From Oscillospiraceae bacterium (lineage in GTDB: Bacteria > Bacillota > Clostridia > Oscillospirales > Oscillospiraceae), in the NCBI GenBank assembly GCA_015067995.1, contig SVLJ01000003.1, positions 124,001 through 188,000 on the forward strand: 64,000 nucleotides of DNA, read 5' to 3'. Below the pieces are notes generated by a model. That model saw nothing but the letters and a program-made list of their open reading frames with translations, was not told the DNA's origin and searched no databases. This document shows positions 41,322-50,863 of this stretch, one piece after another. The first letter of the stretch is position 1; each line of letters begins with the position of its first letter. The position numbers and the translations under genes were made by a program.

Positions 41322-42698
41322 GTGAAAATCGGTATCATCGGACCGACCTTCAGCATCAAACGTCTGCATTCCATGCTGCATCTGGAGGATGCCTTTGTGG
41401 AGTGCGTGGAGTATTCCTGCCGCCTGAGCCGTGTGCCGGAGCTTCTGGAGCGGGTGCAGCCGGAGCTGGACGGCATCATTTTCACCGGAAACCGGTATCT
41501 GGATTTTGCCGGCAAGCACAGTGCTGCCATTGTCCCGTGGATGCAGATCCGCCGCACGGACGCGGCGGTATACCGGGCGCTGCTGCAGGCCAGACTGGCG
41601 GGTCATGATATCCACCGCATCACCTACGATCTTTCCAACAGTGCGGAGGCAATGCAGCTGATCCTCTGCAGAGAGCTGGGGCTGGAGCCGGATCGGATCG
41701 CCCTCTTCCGCTACAACGATACCCCGTCTCATGAGGAATACCTGCGCAACCCGGAGCTGGCGGGACATTATGCCGACGGCGCCTGCGCATATCACAACGA
41801 AAACTTCGGCACCGGCCGCGCCTCCATCTGCCTGACGGATTCTCCCGGTGTGGAGGATGCGATGAAACAGAACGGGTATCCCGCTTTTCTCGTCAGCTTT
41901 ACGGAGGAGGATGTGCTGGCAGCTCTCAACGATATGCGCACCCGCATCCAGATGTACGGACAGCGTCGGGCGGCAGAACACCGGGAGGCGGTGCTGGCTC
42001 TGACGGTGCGGATGAAGGAGGAGTACGGGCAGGGCGACCGGGAGTATCGGCAGATCCGCAGCATCAGCAAAATCGAAAGCGCCCTGTTCCGGTTCGTTCA
42101 GGAGATCAGCGGCGCGCTGGAACGGCGCTCCGGTGGTCAGTATATGTTCTTTGCATCCAGAGAGAGTCTGGAGATGAAAACGGGCGGTCTGCTGGAGATG
42201 GACTTTGCGAAAACCGCCCTGTCTGAACCGGATGTGGAGCAGGTGGCGCTGGGCATTGGTTACGGTCTGACCCATATGGAGGCCCGGTCCAATGCACTGC
42301 AAGCCAACCAGAGCGCCCGGCAGCAGACCTACAGCTGCTGGTACGTGAAGGACGGCGGGGAGGTGGCCCGTGGGCCATTTATCCTCCGTCCGCCCCAGAC
42401 GGCAACGGAGTACAGCCGCCAGCTGCTGGAGCGCGTTTCCCGGGATACCGGCGTGGGGCTCACGGTGCTGGATGCGCTGGCGAAGGCCCAGCGGCAGTAC
42501 GGTTTTCAGGAGATCACTCCCGGTGAACTGGCGAAGATGGCGAATATGTCCCTCAACAACATCCATCGCATCCTCGTCCGGCTGGAGGCTGGTGGCTATG
42601 CGGCAGTGGTGGGTCGGCAGTCCCATGCGGATACCGGACGTCCCCGCCGTCTGTTTCGCCTGAACCTCGGTTTTGTGCCGCCGGATGACGCAAAATGA
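41322..42698 (+). CDS. transcriptional regulator with PrpR-N-like sensor, cyclase-like middle and C-terminal winged helix
   Basis: A 458-residue protein. The N-terminal ~190 residues (VKIGIIGPTFSIKRLHSML ... PELDGIIFTGNRYL) resemble the PrpR-N/periplasmic-binding-like sensor of sigma-54 activators. Residues ~230-370 (REYRQIRSISKIESALFRF ... ALGIGYGLTHMEARSNALQA) look like a degenerate nucleotide-cyclase/GTP-cyclohydrolase III-like domain. The last ~85 residues hold a winged HTH (LAKMANMSLNNIHRILVRLEAGGYAAVVGR). There is no AAA+ domain. The GTG at 41322 has AGGGGAG upstream. It precedes the peptide ABC operon and is its likely regulator. Domain assignments are by pattern only. Confidence 0.6.
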   Translation: MKIGIIGPTFSIKRLHSMLHLEDAFVECVEYSCRLSRVPELLERVQPELDGIIFTGNRYLDFAGKHSAAIVPWMQIRRTDAAVYRALLQARLAGHDIHRITYDLSNSAEAMQLILCRELGLEPDRIALFRYNDTPSHEEYLRNPELAGHYADGACAYHNENFGTGRASICLTDSPGVEDAMKQNGYPAFLVSFTEEDVLAALNDMRTRIQMYGQRRAAEHREAVLALTVRMKEEYGQGDREYRQIRSISKIESALFRFVQEISGALERRSGGQYMFFASRESLEMKTGGLLEMDFAKTALSEPDVEQVALGIGYGLTHMEARSNALQANQSARQQTYSCWYVKDGGEVARGPFILRPPQTATEYSRQLLERVSRDTGVGLTVLDALAKAQRQYGFQEITPGELAKMANMSLNNIHRILVRLEAGGYAAVVGRQSHADTGRPRRLFRLNLGFVPPDDAK

Positions 42699-42712
42699 GA
42701 AAATAGACCACG

Positions 42713-42751
42713 AAAAACAGCAGTTTGCACAAAAGTGCGCTGCTGTTTTTT
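42713..42751 (+). terminator. intrinsic terminator of the regulator gene
   Basis: AAAAACAGCAG-GCAC / GTGC-TGCTGTTTTT stem with a small internal loop and AAAA loop, followed by T. It isolates the regulator from the transport operon. Confidence 0.8.
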
Positions 42752-42807
42752 GCATATCGGATAGTTTTGTGCGAGTTTTCTGAATTTTAATGCAGAAGAC
42801 CTTCTGA

Positions 42808-42953
42808 TATGATACATACAGACAGGACAGAAGTCCCTGTGGGGGCGGAAAAGCCGCGGGAGGCGGTTTTCTCTCACAAGGACGGAAGTCCTGCGCCTGC
42901 CGCGAGAACGGCGGGAACTCTCAGAGAGTACATATATGGAAGGAGAATACACT
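42808..42953 (+). promoter_or_regulatory. structured 5' leader of the peptide transport operon
   Basis: After a -10 box TATGAT (42808-42813; the -35 is weak) the ~135-base leader is almost entirely hairpins. They are GAC-AGAA-GTC inside ACAG/CTGT (42822-42840), GCGG-AAAA-GCCGC (42844-42857), AGGAC-GGAA-GTCCT (42879-42892), GCCTGCCG ... CGGCGGG (42895-42914), and ACTCTCAGAGAGT (42917-42929). The two GGAC-RGAA-GTCC hairpins, each followed by a GC hairpin, suggest a tandem motif. I could not match it to a known riboswitch class. Confidence 0.45.
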
Positions 42954-42954
42954 T

Positions 42955-44538
42955 ATGAGAAGAGCACTTGCACTGATCCTTGCCCTGGTCATGACCATGG
43001 CACTGGTGGCCTGCGGCGGCGATAAGCCCACCACCAGCACACCCGGCACCGACAAACCCGCCACCAGCACCCCCGGTACTCAGGATATCGGAGATATTAA
43101 CAAGGACCAGCAGGTCACGGTGGAACCCACCAAGACCTACAAGAAGGAGATCGCGGTGGCCGTGGCCAACCAGATCGCCAAGCTCGATCCTCAGACCGAG
43201 ACCGGCACAAACCATCAGTTTGTCTACAAAATGATGTACAACCAGCTGCTGGACTTTGACTTTGCGAAGAACGAGTTGGTTCCTGAACTGGCGGAATCCT
43301 GGGAGATTGAGAACGCCGGCAGCTACGTCTTCCATCTGCGTAAGGGCGTCAAGTTCTCCAACGGAGAGCCCCTGACCGCCGATGACGTGGTCTACAGCTT
43401 TGAGAGATACTTTGCTGCAAAGAAGCTGAACGACAAGGTCGAGGCCGTCGACGAGGATTCCGTCCGCATCACTCTGGCCAGTCCCAATGCCGACTATCTT
43501 TATACCATTTATGTGAATGACTTCTCCGTCTTCAACCGTGAGGCCTGCGAGAAGGACGCTGAGAACGGTCACTGGATCGGCACCGGCGGCTGGGCAGTCT
43601 CCGACTTCTTTGCCAACGAGTATGTCGCCCTGACCCGCGTTGACGACTCCTGGGTCTGGGCGGAAAAGGGCCTGAACCCCACCGAGAAGGTCACCATCCG
43701 CACCATGAAGGAGGCCTCTGCCCGAACCATCGCTCTGCAGACCGGCGAGATCGCCATTGACCCCTCCTGCTCCGCCACGACCCTGAAGGAGCTGGAAAAG
43801 GACACCAACGTCCGGGGCTATTCCTACAATGCACAGAATCTCTACTACATGGGCCTCAATCTGACGAACGGCAAGCTGAGCGAGGATATCAACCTCCGCA
43901 AGGCTGTGGCTTACGCCCTGAACTATGGCGACATCGTGAAGTTGCAGACCGACGGCCGCGGCCAGCAGGCTGTTTCCATGTGGGGTAAGAACCAGTACGG
44001 TTATACCGAGGATCTCGAGAATATTTACACCTATGATCCCGCCAAGGCTAAGGAGTACATGGCCAAGGCCGGTTACGCCAACGGCGGTCCCGAACTGACC
44101 CTGCTGACCGGCAACATCCCCGCATTTGCGGCACTGGTGCAGGCCAACCTGCAGGCAGTGGGCTTCAAGGTTAACATCAAGCAGCAGGACAGCACCGGTT
44201 TTAATGCGACCATCACCGAACGCTCCTTTGATATGTTCCTGTATTCTATCTCTCTGCGTCCCGACGCCACGCGTCTCCTTAGCTTCTATAAAACCACTGG
44301 CCGTCCGGGCTATGATAATCCCGAGATGCTTGACATCTATGCCAAGATCGCTGCGGAGACCGACGATGCCAAGCGCACCGAACTCTGCAAGCAGGCTCAG
44401 GAGATCAGCAATCGCGATCTGCCCTACATCCCCCTGTACTACATCGTTCAGAATCTGGCTTACAATAAGAATGTTTCCGGCATTCAGTTCTATCCCAACG
44501 GCTTCCATGACTACACCCACATCCGCTGGGAGGAGTAA
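42955..44538 (+). CDS. peptide/dipeptide ABC transporter substrate-binding lipoprotein (SBP_bac_5)
   Basis: A 527-residue family 5 solute-binding lipoprotein. The signal MRRALALILALVMTMALVAC gives lipid attachment at Cys20, followed by a Thr/Pro/Lys spacer. The mature part has AKLDPQTETGTNHQFVYKMMYNQLLDFD, LAESWEIENAGSYVFHLRKGVKFSNGEPLTADDVVYSF and the C-terminal RDLPYIPLYYIVQNLAYNKNVSGIQF, all standard OppA/DppA blocks. It captures peptides outside the membrane for the permease encoded next. GGAAGGAGAA precedes the ATG. A strong hairpin separates it from the permease gene. Confidence 0.95.
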   Translation: MRRALALILALVMTMALVACGGDKPTTSTPGTDKPATSTPGTQDIGDINKDQQVTVEPTKTYKKEIAVAVANQIAKLDPQTETGTNHQFVYKMMYNQLLDFDFAKNELVPELAESWEIENAGSYVFHLRKGVKFSNGEPLTADDVVYSFERYFAAKKLNDKVEAVDEDSVRITLASPNADYLYTIYVNDFSVFNREACEKDAENGHWIGTGGWAVSDFFANEYVALTRVDDSWVWAEKGLNPTEKVTIRTMKEASARTIALQTGEIAIDPSCSATTLKELEKDTNVRGYSYNAQNLYYMGLNLTNGKLSEDINLRKAVAYALNYGDIVKLQTDGRGQQAVSMWGKNQYGYTEDLENIYTYDPAKAKEYMAKAGYANGGPELTLLTGNIPAFAALVQANLQAVGFKVNIKQQDSTGFNATITERSFDMFLYSISLRPDATRLLSFYKTTGRPGYDNPEMLDIYAKIAAETDDAKRTELCKQAQEISNRDLPYIPLYYIVQNLAYNKNVSGIQFYPNGFHDYTHIRWEE

Positions 44539-44571
44539 GGAACTCCGTTCCATCCATCTGTGATCAGTCCG

Positions 44572-44603
44572 CGGCAGGGACGGCGTGCGCGTCGTCCCTG
44601 CCG
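44572..44603 (+). terminator. intercistronic hairpin after the binding-protein gene
   Basis: Fourteen-pair stem CGGCAGGGACG-GCG / CGT-CGTCCCTGCCG with loop TGCG and a trailing A-rich run rather than T. Probably a partial terminator or 3' mRNA stabiliser that lets the binding protein be made in excess. Confidence 0.6.
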
Positions 44604-44661
44604 TGCATAAAAAAGGAAAACAAAATCCTCTTTTTATCTGGAAAGGAGAGAAAATCCTGCT

Positions 44662-46671
44662 GTGATCCGTTACATATGTAAACGATTTATCTTGTTGATC
44701 CCTGTTATTGTGGGTATTTCCTTCATCATTTTCGCGGCGATGAACCTGGCGCAGGGCGACTATGTCGACTCCCTGGATCAGGATGAAATGACCGCGGAGC
44801 AGATAGCTGCCCTCCGTGCGGAGTACGGTCTGGACCAGCCTCTGTTGGTGCGGTATGTGAACTATATGTGGAACATGATCCGCGGCGATCTGGGAACCTC
44901 CTGGGCCACGGGGCAGGACATCATGGATACCTTCATGCAGCGGCTGCCCAACACCATCTATCTGGGCATCGTGGCGTCCCTGATCGGCACCATTGTCTCC
45001 ATCCCGCTGGGCATCTTTGCCGCCCAGCACCGGGGTGGCATCATGGACAACATTGCCAACGTAGTGGCGGTGTTCGGCATCTCCGTGCCCAACTTCTGGT
45101 TTGGCCTGATGCTGATGCTGCTGTTCTCCCTGAAACTGGGCTGGCTTCCCTCAAGCGGCAACGCCACATGGCTGTGCGTGCTGATGCCGGCCATCACCAT
45201 TGGTACGGACAAAATGGCGGATCTGACCCGTACCACTCGCTCCACCATGCTGGACACGCTTACTCAGGACTATCTGCGCACTGCCCGCGCAAAAGGTATG
45301 CCGGAGAAACTGGTGGTGAACAAGCATGCGCTGAAGCCCGCTATGATCCCCATCCTGACCGTCACCATGGGTCAGCTATCCGGAGCAATCGCCGGCGCGG
45401 CTCTGACGGAGTCTGTGTTCTCCTGGCCCGGCGTGGGCATTCTGGTGGTGGACGCGGTGAAAAACCGCGACGTGCCCATGGCCTGCGGTGTGCTCATCAT
45501 CAAGTGTGTCCTTATCGGCGTCATCGAGATGGTGACGGATCTGCTGTATGTGGCGGTGGATCCCCGTCTGCGCACCCATTTCGCTGCAGAGGCAGGCAAG
45601 CGCCAGCCCCTGTGGAAGGAAATTGTTGGAGATATTCGTCAGGCTGTTCGCTCGGTTGTCACCATTCCGCAGCGTGTTCGCCGTGCTCTGGATGAGAACA
45701 AAGCCAACCGCGCGCTGGCTCTCCGGGAAAAGGAAGAACGGAAGGCCCGGGCTGAGGCGGCCAAAGCCGCACGAGCAGCCCGAGGCAAGGAAAAGCGGGT
45801 GCTGGTGTCCAAGCAGTACTCCAAGCGCAGTCAGTTGGGCGAGTTCTGGTATCGCTATCGCCAGAACAAGGGTGCTGTTGTAGCCCTTGTGATTTTGCTG
45901 CTGCTGGCACTGAACTGCATTTTTGCCGATGTGATCTTCGATTATGAAACACAGGTCACCGGCTATAACCTGTTTGAAATCTATCAGAAGCCCAACGCAA
46001 AGCACTGGTTCGGCACCGATGAACTGGGACGTGACTTGTTTGCCCGCGTCATGTACGGCGCTCGTTACTCTCTGTCCATAGGCCTTGCGACTGTGGCTCT
46101 GGCCATGGTGGTGGGTCTGCCCGTAGGTGCCATGTGTGGTTACTTCGGCGGAAAGATCGACCTGTACGTTTCCCGTATTCTGGATATCATCGGCTCTATT
46201 CCCGGCCTGCTGATGGGCATCCTTGTTGTGTCCGCGTTGGGACAGAGTACATCCAGTCTGATCATTGCCATGGCAGTTTCACGTGTGGTGGGTGTGTCTC
46301 GCGGTGCCCGCGCGGCAGTCCTGACGGCCAAGAATAATGAGTATGTGGAGGCCGCCAAGGCCATCGGTATGCCCACGGCCAGCATCATTGCCCGCCATGT
46401 GGTGCCCAACTGCCTGAGTCCCATCATTGTCCGCACCACCCTGCAGGTGGCGGGCGCCATCGTGTCCGCATCCTCCCTGAGTTATCTGGGGCTGGGCGTA
46501 CCCATTCCCTCTCCCGAATGGGGCGCGCTGCTGGCAGCCGGCCGCAGTGTCATCCGTGAGTATCCCCATCTGACCACCTTCCCGGGTCTGGCCATCATGA
46601 TCACCGTGCTTGCCTTCAATATGATGGGTGACGGTCTCCGTGATGCCCTGGATCCCAAGCTGAAGAAGTAA
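44662..46671 (+). CDS. fused DppB-DppC peptide ABC permease
   Basis: One 669-residue polypeptide carries both permease subunits. Residues 1-~310 are DppB-like: [47 protein letters not shown], and the EAA loop [30 protein letters not shown] ~90-residue basic/Ala-rich linker ([27 protein letters not shown]-like, to ~390) leads into a DppC-like half: [57 protein letters not shown], and EAA loop [28 protein letters not shown]. Normally these are separate genes. The start is a GTG with AAAGGAGAG upstream. Two ATPase genes follow, completing the importer. Confidence 0.92.
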   Translation: MIRYICKRFILLIPVIVGISFIIFAAMNLAQGDYVDSLDQDEMTAEQIAALRAEYGLDQPLLVRYVNYMWNMIRGDLGTSWATGQDIMDTFMQRLPNTIYLGIVASLIGTIVSIPLGIFAAQHRGGIMDNIANVVAVFGISVPNFWFGLMLMLLFSLKLGWLPSSGNATWLCVLMPAITIGTDKMADLTRTTRSTMLDTLTQDYLRTARAKGMPEKLVVNKHALKPAMIPILTVTMGQLSGAIAGAALTESVFSWPGVGILVVDAVKNRDVPMACGVLIIKCVLIGVIEMVTDLLYVAVDPRLRTHFAAEAGKRQPLWKEIVGDIRQAVRSVVTIPQRVRRALDENKANRALALREKEERKARAEAAKAARAARGKEKRVLVSKQYSKRSQLGEFWYRYRQNKGAVVALVILLLLALNCIFADVIFDYETQVTGYNLFEIYQKPNAKHWFGTDELGRDLFARVMYGARYSLSIGLATVALAMVVGLPVGAMCGYFGGKIDLYVSRILDIIGSIPGLLMGILVVSALGQSTSSLIIAMAVSRVVGVSRGARAAVLTAKNNEYVEAAKAIGMPTASIIARHVVPNCLSPIIVRTTLQVAGAIVSASSLSYLGLGVPIPSPEWGALLAAGRSVIREYPHLTTFPGLAIMITVLAFNMMGDGLRDALDPKLKK

Positions 46672-46684
46672 GGAGGAGCAGCAT

Positions 46685-47695
46685 ATGGAAAAGAAGAATG
46701 TTGTCCTCGACATCAAGAATCTGACTGTCCACTTTGTAGTGGATGGTGATACGGTGGAAGCCGTCAACGACGTCAGCCTCACCGTCCATGAGGGTGAGAC
46801 TCTGGGCCTCGTGGGCGAGACAGGTGCAGGCAAGACCACCACGGCTCTGGCGGCGCTCCGGCTGGTGCCCAATCCTCCTGGAATTATCAAGAGCGGCGAG
46901 ATCACCGTCTGTGGTCATGACATCATGAAGGCTAAGGACAAAGAACTGGAAAAGATCCGCGGCGAGGAGATCTCCATGATCTTCCAGGACCCCATGACCT
47001 CCCTGAACCCGGTCTTCACTGTGGGTGAGCAGATCGCCGAGTCCATCGCCCTCCATCAGGGCGTCTCCAAGTCCGAGGCCGCCGAAAAGGCCGGTGATAT
47101 GCTGGAAGTGGTGGGTATTCCCCGTACCCGTGCTACCGAGTATCCCCATCAGTTCTCCGGCGGCATGAAGCAGCGCGTGGTCATCGCCATCGCACTGGCC
47201 TGTAACCCCAAGATGCTGATTGCTGACGAACCCACCACGGCTCTGGATGTCACCATTCAGGCGCAGGTGCTGGATCTGATGAAGGAACTGAAGCAGAAGT
47301 ACGGTACCGGCACCATCATGATCACCCACGATCTGGGCATCGTGGCGGAGATCTGCGACAACGTGGCGGTTATGTACGCAGGAAGCATCGTGGAGCAGGG
47401 TACGCTGGATGAGGTGTTCAACAACACGAAACATCCCTACACCGAGGGCCTGTTCAACTCCCTGCCCAACATCGGCGACTATGACCAGAAGCTCAAGCCC
47501 ATCCCCGGCCTGATGCCCGATCCCTCCCATCTGCCGGCAGGCTGTGCCTTTGCAGAGCGCTGCCAGTACGCCACGGAGGCGTGCAAGGAGAAGCGGCCTG
47601 AGAAGCGGCACTTCAGCGATACCCATATCGTGGCCTGCACGGCTTACGATGACCCGAACTTCCATATCGAAAGGAAGGTGGAAGACGATGAGTGA
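46685..47695 (+). CDS. peptide ABC transporter ATP-binding protein (DppD-like)
   Basis: A 336-residue ABC ATPase. Walker A is GETGAGKTT (about residues 43-51), the Q-loop [10 protein letters not shown], the signature [13 protein letters not shown], Walker [13 protein letters not shown] and the switch His in [10 protein letters not shown]. The C-terminal oligopeptide-specific extension with [19 protein letters not shown] is present and may hold an iron-sulfur cluster through its cysteines, as proposed for this family. AAGGAGGAG precedes the ATG. It works as a heterodimer with the DppF-like protein from the next, overlapping gene. Confidence 0.96.
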   Translation: MEKKNVVLDIKNLTVHFVVDGDTVEAVNDVSLTVHEGETLGLVGETGAGKTTTALAALRLVPNPPGIIKSGEITVCGHDIMKAKDKELEKIRGEEISMIFQDPMTSLNPVFTVGEQIAESIALHQGVSKSEAAEKAGDMLEVVGIPRTRATEYPHQFSGGMKQRVVIAIALACNPKMLIADEPTTALDVTIQAQVLDLMKELKQKYGTGTIMITHDLGIVAEICDNVAVMYAGSIVEQGTLDEVFNNTKHPYTEGLFNSLPNIGDYDQKLKPIPGLMPDPSHLPAGCAFAERCQYATEACKEKRPEKRHFSDTHIVACTAYDDPNFHIERKVEDDE

Positions 47696-48644
47696 TGTGA
47701 TCCTTGAAGTCAAAAACCTGAAGAAATACTTCAATACCCCCCGCGGTATGCTGCACGCGGTGGATGACGTGAGCTTCACCATCGAGCGTGGCAAGACGCT
47801 GGGCGTTGTCGGCGAGTCCGGCTGCGGCAAGTCCACCACCGGCCGCTCCATCCTGCGTCTGGTGAATCCAACCGCAGGTGAGGTGCTCTTTGAAGGTCAG
47901 GATATTACCAAGCTGACGGAGCGCGAAATGCGTTCCAAGCGCAAGGAGATGCAGATCATCTTTCAGGATCCCTTCTCCTCTCTGGATCCCCGTAATACGG
48001 TGCTGCAGGCTATCTCTGAACCTCTGAAGTTCAACAAGATCATGACCGACCGCTATGATCTGGAGGAGCGGACTCTGCAGCTGATGCGCACTGTCGGTCT
48101 TGCCGAGCGTCTCATCAATGCATATCCCCACGAATTGGATGGCGGCCGCCGCCAGCGCATTGGCATCGCCCGCGCTCTGTCTGTGAACCCCAAATTCATC
48201 GTATGCGACGAACCGGTCTCTGCACTGGACGTTTCCATTCAGGCGCAGATCCTGAACCTGCTGGAGGAATTGCAGGACGAGCTGGGACTGACCTACATGT
48301 TCATCACCCACGATCTTGCCGTCGTCAACCACTTTGCCGATGACATCGCCGTGATGTATCTGGGCCAGTTGGTGGAGAAGGCTTCGTCAAGAGAACTGTT
48401 TAACAATACGCTGCATCCCTACTCCAAGGCACTGCTCAGCGCCATCCCCATGCCCAGCACTCGGAAGAAGAGAGAACGCATTATCCTGAAGGGTGAGATC
48501 AGTTCTCCCATCGAACCCAAGGACGAGTGTCGTTTTGCCAAGCGCTGCCCCTATGCTACGGAGGAATGCTGGGCCAAGTGCCCCAGCCTGCGGGAAGTGG
48601 CGCCCGGTCACTTTGTGGCCTGTCACAACTACGATAGGCTCTGA
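47688..48644 (+). CDS. peptide ABC transporter ATP-binding protein (DppF-like)
   Basis: A 318-residue ABC ATPase. Walker A is GESGCGKST, the Q-loop [10 protein letters not shown], Walker [13 protein letters not shown], switch His in FITHDLAVV. The signature reads [15 protein letters not shown], with Asp in place of the usual Ser of LSGGQ, so this half-site may be catalytically weak. The C-terminal extension has the cysteines [18 protein letters not shown]. The ATG at 47688 overlaps the end of the previous gene by eight bases (ATGAGTGA), which indicates translational coupling. Confidence 0.96.
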   Translation: MSDVILEVKNLKKYFNTPRGMLHAVDDVSFTIERGKTLGVVGESGCGKSTTGRSILRLVNPTAGEVLFEGQDITKLTEREMRSKRKEMQIIFQDPFSSLDPRNTVLQAISEPLKFNKIMTDRYDLEERTLQLMRTVGLAERLINAYPHELDGGRRQRIGIARALSVNPKFIVCDEPVSALDVSIQAQILNLLEELQDELGLTYMFITHDLAVVNHFADDIAVMYLGQLVEKASSRELFNNTLHPYSKALLSAIPMPSTRKKRERIILKGEISSPIEPKDECRFAKRCPYATEECWAKCPSLREVAPGHFVACHNYDRL

Positions 48645-48727
48645 GGTGGGGTGGATTATGCATAGTAATCTGCCGGAAACCTTGCATTCTGTCGTATTCC
48701 GTACCTTTTCCATAGAGGAGGATTGCC

Positions 48728-49897
48728 ATGGTTGAAACCATTTTTGCCTGCGTGGAAGCACAGGCAGAGGAACACAAGCAGCTGCTGCGTGACATCGTCT
48801 GCATGGACAGCTATACGCCGGACAAGGCAGATGTGGATGCCGTGGGACGCTGTCTCCGCGATTTCGCGGAAAAGCACGGCTTCCACGTGCAGTTGCATCC
48901 CTTTGAAAAGGCCGGTGACGGTCTGCTGATCACCTGCAACGAGGACGCACCCTTGCCGCCGGTGGTATTCACCGGACACATGGACACGGTGCATCCCAAG
49001 GGTACCTTCTCCACCATGTGGCGTGAGGAGGGCGGCATCTGGTATGGCCCCGGCATCACGGATATGAAGGGCGGTCTTGTCATCGGCCTGCTGGTGATGT
49101 GTGCTCTGCAGGATGCCGGCTACCGTGACCGTCCCATCAAGTTCATCATGATCGGTGACGAGGAACTCAGCGAGGGTCTCTCCGGCGAGGAGGGCAAGGA
49201 CTTCATCCGGGACAATGCCCGGGGCAGTGCCGCCGCCATCACGCTGGAACCCGGTGACGGCACGAAAATCACCGTGGGACGCAAGGGCTCTATCCGCTAC
49301 AAGGTGTATGTCACCGGCAAAGCCTCCCACGCCGACAGTGCCTACAGCAAGGGCATCAGCGCCATCAAGGAGGCTTCCCACAAGATCCTTGCCATCGAGG
49401 CACCCAGCGATCAGGAGCAGATCACCTATAACTGCGGCATGATCCGTGGCGGCACTTCCCCCAACACCGTGCCGGAGAAGGTGGAGTTCACCCTCTACAA
49501 CCGCTACTGGAAGATGGAGCAGCGGCAGGAGATCAAGAATCACGTGGAGGGCATCATCGCCAAGTCCTTCATCCCCGGAACGCAGTCCAGCTTTGACGTG
49601 GTGGGCGAGCGCTGGCCTATGGAGGCTACGGAGCAGAACTATGCGCTGGCAGAGCACATTGCCGCTGTCAGCCGGAAGTACGGTCTGGGCGAGCGTGAGG
49701 CCGTCCTGACCTCCAGCGGCTCCGATGCCTCCTACACCACCATGGCCGGTGCGCCCAGCGTCTGCACCATGGGGCCGGTGGGCGGCCATATCCACTCCGT
49801 CCGTGAGTTCATGCGTGCGGAATCTCTGGTGAACAGCGCCAAGCTGGTGGCTGCCGTCATCGCCGAGCTGCCTGCGGATTTCGGCGTTGAGAAATAA
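48728..49897 (+). CDS. M20 family metallopeptidase in the peptide transport operon
   Basis: A 389-residue M20 peptidase. FTGHMDTVHPKG has the first His and catalytic Asp, GPGITDMKGG the bridging Asp, GDEELSEGLSGEEGKDF the Glu pair; the lid is GKASHADSAYSKGI and the terminal His is in GGHIHSVREFM. It is close in pattern to YgeY/CPG2-type hydrolases. AGAGGAGG precedes the ATG. Directly behind the peptide importer it probably trims imported peptides or acylated amino acids in the cytoplasm. Confidence 0.92.
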   Translation: MVETIFACVEAQAEEHKQLLRDIVCMDSYTPDKADVDAVGRCLRDFAEKHGFHVQLHPFEKAGDGLLITCNEDAPLPPVVFTGHMDTVHPKGTFSTMWREEGGIWYGPGITDMKGGLVIGLLVMCALQDAGYRDRPIKFIMIGDEELSEGLSGEEGKDFIRDNARGSAAAITLEPGDGTKITVGRKGSIRYKVYVTGKASHADSAYSKGISAIKEASHKILAIEAPSDQEQITYNCGMIRGGTSPNTVPEKVEFTLYNRYWKMEQRQEIKNHVEGIIAKSFIPGTQSSFDVVGERWPMEATEQNYALAEHIAAVSRKYGLGEREAVLTSSGSDASYTTMAGAPSVCTMGPVGGHIHSVREFMRAESLVNSAKLVAAVIAELPADFGVEK

Positions 49898-49908
49898 GGA
49901 GGAGTACC

Positions 49909-50751
49909 GTGAAAGCATACAATAAAAATCCGCTGACCCGCTTTGCGGCTACCATCTGCAAGGCCATGGGCATCGAGGCTCCCGCCTGTGCGGAGCCGCC
50001 TCTGGACTGGGTCTGCGAGACGCTGGAGGATCTCTGCAAGGACGGCTTTGACCGCGTCCTGATCCACAATCCCGACGCGGTGGGCATGTGGCTGTATCAG
50101 GCCTATCCCGATGCCTTTGAGCCGGTGCTGAAGCATACCCAGCTCACCGTTCCCTTCAAAAGTCCCATGCCTTCCGTGACGCCGGTTTGCTTCGGCACCA
50201 TGTATACCGGCGCGGAGCCTGCCGTCCACGGTATTCAGGAATATGCAAAGCCGGTGATTCAGATCGATACCTTCTTTGATGCCGTACTGCGGGCGGGGAA
50301 GAGAGTGGCACTGATCGCGCCGCCCACCTGCAGCCTGTCCAACATCTTTCAGGGCCGCGACATTCACTACTACCACTGTGCCACCGAGGGCGAGGTGGTA
50401 GAAAAAGCCCAGACTCTCATCGCAGAGGATGAGTACGATGTCATCTGCGTCTACACCTATATGTTTGATACCTTTAACCATCGGCATGGCCCGGAGGCCA
50501 GAGACACCCTGAACGCCCTTTATCGACAGGGACAGTTCTTCGACATGCTGGTGTCTGCGGTGAAGCGCAACTGGAAGAACCACAACACGCTGGTGACCTT
50601 CTCTCCCGATCACGGTGTCCACAAGGTGGAGCCCTACGGCTCCGAGCTGAACAGCAAGGGCAAGCCGGTCCGGGGTCACCACGGCAGCGACCGGACGCAG
50701 GATCTGAACATCCTGCACTACATGGGCGTCGTTCGCCGCACGGAACATTGA
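49909..50751 (+). CDS. alkaline-phosphatase-superfamily (phosphodiesterase/nucleotide pyrophosphatase-like) protein
   Basis: A 280-residue protein, short for the superfamily. It has the type I phosphodiesterase pattern TPVCFGTMYTGAEPAVHGIQEY, where the nucleophile Thr and the TG-P-HGI signature are expected, then YTYMFDTFNHRHGPEA (Asp and His metal ligands) and TFSPDHGVH (Asp-His). The classical N-terminal metal Asp is probably in RVLIHNPDAVG, which is atypical, so activity is uncertain. No signal peptide, thus cytosolic. AGGAGGAG is just before the GTG start, 11 bases after the M20 gene. Substrate unknown. Confidence 0.65.
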   Translation: MKAYNKNPLTRFAATICKAMGIEAPACAEPPLDWVCETLEDLCKDGFDRVLIHNPDAVGMWLYQAYPDAFEPVLKHTQLTVPFKSPMPSVTPVCFGTMYTGAEPAVHGIQEYAKPVIQIDTFFDAVLRAGKRVALIAPPTCSLSNIFQGRDIHYYHCATEGEVVEKAQTLIAEDEYDVICVYTYMFDTFNHRHGPEARDTLNALYRQGQFFDMLVSAVKRNWKNHNTLVTFSPDHGVHKVEPYGSELNSKGKPVRGHHGSDRTQDLNILHYMGVVRRTEH

Positions 50752-50773
50752 TACGATTCTTTTCATTTGACGG

Positions 50774-50822
50774 GGCCGCTGCAGGGGGGTAGTATGGGGG
50801 TATGCAGATCCCTGCAGCGGCC
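50774..50822 (+). repeat. long-loop hairpin before the C39-like gene
   Basis: Thirteen-pair stem GGCCGCTGCAGGG / CCCTGCAGCGGCC with a 23-base loop. It lies in the 112-base gap between the phosphodiesterase-like gene and the cysteine peptidase gene and could reduce or regulate readthrough. Confidence 0.5.
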
Positions 50823-50863
50823 GCCTCCCTTTATCATAAAAACACAGAACGAGGAGAATTGCT

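Noticed and set aside
42895-42935. A glycine riboswitch before the peptide transport operon.
   Set aside because: ACTCTCAG resembles the glycine aptamer end, but the upstream GGAGAG core and paired elements of that class are not in the right order.
42874-45030. A 718-codon minus-strand frame opposite the binding-protein and permease genes.
   Set aside because: It crosses two genes and an intergenic hairpin and encodes no recognisable domain.
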